NCBI GenBank assembly: GCA_038146985.1
Contig: JAYQSQ010000001.1
Location: 434,001-498,000 of the forward strand
Direction: 5' to 3'
DNA length: 64,000 nucleotides
Source of the DNA: JADHLJ01 sp038146985
GTDB taxonomy: Bacteria > Pseudomonadota > Alphaproteobacteria > Thalassobaculales > Thalassobaculaceae
In this document: one piece after another, positions 59,922-64,000 of the stretch
Numbering within the stretch: position 1 is the first letter of the stretch
How the letters are laid out: each line of letters begins with the position of its first letter
Program-made: the position numbers and the translations under genes
Notes under the pieces: model-generated
What the model saw: the letters and a program-made list of their open reading frames with translations, nothing else
Told to the model about the DNA's origin: nothing
Database searches by the model: none

Positions 59922-60953
59922 CTAGCCGGACCGTTGGTAGCGGTAGCGTCCCAACTCGTCGAGATCCCGGGTAAGTTCGCCCTTGTGCAGCAGATTGTTG
60001 ATATGCGCCACGGTCTCGCCGATCGCGAAACGGGTCTGGAAGGGATCGAGCTCGCGGGTGAACAGGGCTTTCATGACATCGCGCCCGGTCGCCGGCGTCC
60101 CACAGGTATCGAGGGTAACTTCCAGACGCTCCGCGTGATGGTCGCCGAGATCCGAAACCCGGGTGCGCAATTCCCGGTATGGCCGGTTATGGGCGGGCAG
60201 CACCAGAACGTCGTCGGCGATGTGGCCGAGCGTGCCGAGGAACTCCAGGTAGCCGGCGAGGGGATCGCCGTCGGGCTCCTGCCACCAGACCGCGATGATC
60301 GGCGTGATCCGGGGCAACAGCATGTCGCCGCCGAGCAGGATCCGGTCCTCGGCGCAATAAAGCGAGATATGGTCCGGGGAGTGTCCCGAGCCGAAGATCG
60401 GCACCCAGTCCCGCCCGCCGATGGTGAAGCGCGTGGCCGGGGTCACCCGATGATAGGTCGCCGGAATCGGCGTGACCAGGCTGCGATAATCGTTGCCGAG
60501 TTCCTGATAGGCCCGGATCTCCCCGTCATCGAGGCCGGCGCGCCGGTAGAACCGCTCCATGTGGACCGAAGAGGCGTCTTCCACGTCGAGATAGGCCTGG
60601 CGTGCGCTCAGCCATTCCAGTTGGGTCATCCAAAGATCGGCCCCGGTCCGGTTCTGCAGCCAGCCGGCGAGCCCGACGTGATCGGGATGGAAATGCGTTC
60701 CGATGATGCTTCGGATCGGCCGGCCCCGGAGCCTGTCCGCCAGAAGCGCTTCCCAGGTTCCGATCGAGACCGGATCGCCGAGCCCGGTGTCGATCAACAC
60801 CCAGGCATCACCGTCATCCAGCAGGTAGAGGTTGATGTGATCGAGCGCGATCGGCATCGGCAGCCGGATCCAGAGGATGCCCTCGGCGATCTCCAGCGGC
60901 GCGCCCGGTGCCGGGACGGTATCGCCCTTGACGTAATCGACTTTGCTTTCCAT
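59922..60953 (-). CDS. MBL-fold metallo-hydrolase
   Basis: A 343-residue metallo-beta-lactamase-fold hydrolase with the metal motif THFHPDHVGLAG, followed by the later ligands GSGHSPDHISLY and GGDMLLPRITP, and a C-terminal winged domain with NPGPAL... HNRPYRELRTRV. Such long MBL proteins hydrolyse thioesters or other esters. The ATG at 60953 (MESKVDYVKGD) is chosen; the frame extends upstream through the divergent promoter. It is divergent from phnN and convergent with the phosphatase. Confidence 0.88.
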   Translation of the reverse strand: MESKVDYVKGDTVPAPGAPLEIAEGILWIRLPMPIALDHINLYLLDDGDAWVLIDTGLGDPVSIGTWEALLADRLRGRPIRSIIGTHFHPDHVGLAGWLQNRTGADLWMTQLEWLSARQAYLDVEDASSVHMERFYRRAGLDDGEIRAYQELGNDYRSLVTPIPATYHRVTPATRFTIGGRDWVPIFGSGHSPDHISLYCAEDRILLGGDMLLPRITPIIAVWWQEPDGDPLAGYLEFLGTLGHIADDVLVLPAHNRPYRELRTRVSDLGDHHAERLEVTLDTCGTPATGRDVMKALFTRELDPFQTRFAIGETVAHINNLLHKGELTRDLDELGRYRYQRSG

Positions 60954-61057
60954 GGGCGGACCATAGAGCCGGGATTCCGCATTGCAAAGCGCGATTGTGC
61001 GCCGCCACATATCTGATAGGGTCCGCACCGTTGGCCGATGCGTTCAGGGGAGACAAG

Positions 61058-61603
61058 ATGACGGAAAAGGGCACCCTCTGGCTGATCGTCGGCCCCAGCG
61101 GCGTCGGCAAGGACAGCCTTATCGACGGTGCCCGCCGGACGCTGGCGGATGACCCGCGGTTCTTTTTTCCCCGGCGCGAGATCACCCGTCCCGCCGATGC
61201 CGGCGGCGAAGACCATGTTCCAGTGACGATGGCGGGCTTCGAAGCCCGCCGGGCGGAAGGCGCTTATGCGCTGTCGTGGACCGCCAATGGCCATGGCTAT
61301 GGCGTTCCGAAATCCATCGATACAGCCCTGGAGGCGGGGCGGACCGTGATCCTGAACGGCTCTCGGGCCGCGCTTGATGATGCGCGGGCGCGGTATCCAG
61401 GACTCCGCGTCGTCGCGGTGACGGTCCCACCGGCGGTCTTGCGGGCCCGGCTGACGGCCAGGGGACGGGAGACGGCGGGCGAGATCGAGAAGCGCCTGGA
61501 GCGCGCCGCCGCCCTTCAGGTGACCGGTGACGACGTGGTCGTGTTCTCCAATGACCGCGCCCTTGAGGACTCGGTCCGGGCGTTCACCGCGCTGTTCGCG
61601 TGA
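61058..61603 (+). CDS. phnN: Ribose 1,5-bisphosphate phosphokinase PhnN
   Basis: PhnN phosphorylates ribose 1,5-bisphosphate to PRPP, normally for phosphonate breakdown. The 181-residue protein has the guanylate-kinase-like P-loop LIVGPSGVGKDSL, EITRPADAGGEDH and a WTANGHGYGVP acceptor region. The ATG at 61058 follows AGGGGAG. It is isolated from any other phn gene in this window, so it may serve a general PRPP role or belong to a scattered C-P lyase set. It converges on a quinone reductase gene with a six-base gap. Confidence 0.92.
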   Translation: MTEKGTLWLIVGPSGVGKDSLIDGARRTLADDPRFFFPRREITRPADAGGEDHVPVTMAGFEARRAEGAYALSWTANGHGYGVPKSIDTALEAGRTVILNGSRAALDDARARYPGLRVVAVTVPPAVLRARLTARGRETAGEIEKRLERAAALQVTGDDVVVFSNDRALEDSVRAFTALFA

Positions 61604-61609
61604 CGGCTC

Positions 61610-62548
61610 TCAGAACTCGATCACCAGCCGGCCCCGCGTGCCACCGGCCTCGAGCCGGGCATGGGCGTCGGCCGCGCGCTCGGGCGGGTAGGTGGCCGCG
61701 ACGCGCAGGGTGATCTTGCCGGCTTCGGCGAGCGCTCTCAGGCGGTCCAGCTTTTCCCATTCCCCGTCATAGGTGCGAACAAATGTGGTGGTGAAAGCGA
61801 TATCGCGCTGCGCTTCACCGACAAAGCCGCGCACCGCGGTGAAACCACCGCCATCGCGGACCGCCGGAATGACCGCCGCGTTCTGCACCGCGCCGTCCGC
61901 AAGGCCGTCGACGCCGTCCGGAAAATGGGCGCGGATACGCTCGGCGACGCCGTCGCCCCGGCGCACCACGATATCGGCGCCGAGAGACCTGACCAGCGCC
62001 TCGTCGGCTTCCGAAGCATCGGCGATCACCGTGAGCCCCTCGGTCTTGGCGAGCTGAATCACATAGCCGCCATAGGCGCCCGCCGCGCCGGTGACCGCGA
62101 GGCTCTGACCCGCCTTCAAGTCCAGGAGATCCAGCGAGAGCCGGGCCGTCAGTCCGTTCATCGGCAGGGTACAGCCCTCCACATGGCTGGTGCCGGCAGG
62201 CGCCGGAACAACGGCGCGCGCGTCCAGCACGATCTGCTCGCGATAGGCGCCGTGCGCCGCCTTTGGAACCACCATGGCCATGACCCGGTCGCCGACCTTG
62301 ATGCCGGTCGTCACGCCGTCGCCGACCTGATCGACGATGCCGGCGGCGTCCATGCCCGGCACATAGGGGGGCGGGTCGAGTTTCTGCTGCTCCGCCCGTG
62401 AGCCGTTGCGGGCCATGAGATCCGTCGGGTTGACGGCGGCGGCGTGGATCCGCATCCGAACCTGGCCCGGACCCGCCTGAACCTCGGGGACCTCGACCAC
62501 CCGCAGAACCTCGGGACCGCCGTGAACCATCAGACCGACCGCGCGCAT
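61610..62548 (-). CDS. Zinc-independent quinone oxidoreductase (MDR superfamily)
   Basis: A 312-residue MDR reductase with the domain pattern VHGGPEVLRVVEVPEVQ, AAVNPTDLMARNG, YVPGMDAAGIVDQVGDGV and the nucleotide motif AVTGAAGAYGGYVIQLAK. It has no zinc ligand set. The ATG at 62548 follows GAAAGGTGAGG; an earlier in-frame start at 62644 is unlikely. Role presumed quinone or enone reduction. It is divergent from the carboxylase gene. Confidence 0.9.
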   Translation of the reverse strand: MRAVGLMVHGGPEVLRVVEVPEVQAGPGQVRMRIHAAAVNPTDLMARNGSRAEQQKLDPPPYVPGMDAAGIVDQVGDGVTTGIKVGDRVMAMVVPKAAHGAYREQIVLDARAVVPAPAGTSHVEGCTLPMNGLTARLSLDLLDLKAGQSLAVTGAAGAYGGYVIQLAKTEGLTVIADASEADEALVRSLGADIVVRRGDGVAERIRAHFPDGVDGLADGAVQNAAVIPAVRDGGGFTAVRGFVGEAQRDIAFTTTFVRTYDGEWEKLDRLRALAEAGKITLRVAATYPPERAADAHARLEAGGTRGRLVIEF

Positions 62549-62723
62549 GAGCCTCACCTTTCCTCGAACCGGGTTGTTTATCGCCTGGCTACCATAATCC
62601 GGGGCGGGTGGAACGTGCGCGGCGAAGCGCCGCTCGACGGTCAAAGATCCTCATCTTGCTGCGGATGGCGGGTCGCATTACGTGAATGTTGCCGAGTCTC
62701 CTGGCTTCAGCTAATCACTTGGC

Positions 62724-64000
<1,277 letters not shown>

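Overview
This 64 kb window is chromosomal DNA of high GC content with dense, short-spaced operons. Gene content suggests a heterotrophic alphaproteobacterium, most likely of the Rhodospirillales or a close relative: PaaABCDE with PaaX, a TRAP transporter, an intracellular PHA depolymerase, DUF1127, PhnN, and several families of GC-rich intergenic palindromes of the GTC(C/A)CCCGC type. The taxonomic call is inference from gene content. I see no rRNA, tRNA, prophage, CRISPR array or complete insertion sequence.

Layout. (1) 0.2-3.4 kb, minus strand: recG, a maleate isomerase/arylmalonate decarboxylase-like protein and a small hypothetical. (2) 3.5-8.9 kb: phenylacetate module, with paaI-paaX facing paaABCDE across a perfect 10-bp inverted repeat that is probably the PaaX operator. 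(3) 9-15.3 kb: DUF1127 protein, LysR regulator, ornithine cyclodeaminase-like enzyme, M20 peptidase, and 5-oxoprolinase subunits PxpA (minus strand) and PxpB/PxpC (plus strand). (4) 15.3-17.6 kb: membrane fatty-acid desaturase and EamA exporter. (5) 17.6-32.4 kb, the most distinctive part: a compact coenzyme F420 island (npdG, cofE, cofD, cofC and a fused FO synthase) surrounded by six luciferase-like (LLM) flavin/F420 oxidoreductases, ending in a GMC oxidoreductase and a DUF169 protein. (6) 32.8-37.5 kb: DctPQM-type TRAP transporter and a class-III aminotransferase. (7) 37.7-41.5 kb: heterodimeric ABC exporter with one degenerate ATPase site. (8) 41.5-47.8 kb: acyl-CoA enzymes (AMP-ligase, enoyl-CoA hydratase, zinc-less MDR reductase, CoA-transferase) and a seventh LLM protein. 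(9) 47.9-49.5 kb: ACR3 arsenite exporter and a DUF1902/HicA toxin-antitoxin remnant whose toxin has a nonsense codon. (10) 49.8-64 kb: D-aminoacylase-type amidohydrolase, SDR, methyltransferase, NIPSNAP protein, an unrecognised protein with two similar halves, Zn-dependent amidohydrolase, alpha/beta hydrolase, peroxiredoxin-like protein, PhaZ, dual-specificity phosphatase, MBL-fold hydrolase, PhnN, quinone reductase, and the start of a propionyl/acetyl-CoA carboxylase alpha subunit cut by the window edge.

How it fits together. FO synthase, CofC, CofD and CofE make F420; NpdG exchanges hydride between NADPH and F420; the LLM enzymes are the likely consumers. Their substrates are unknown, but the setting (TRAP uptake, GMC oxidoreductase, CoA ligase, hydratase, CoA-transferase, phenylacetyl-CoA epoxidase) points to catabolism of imported organic compounds. 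A second theme is a large set of intergenic palindromic elements in at least five families, one of which sits inside the paa operon.
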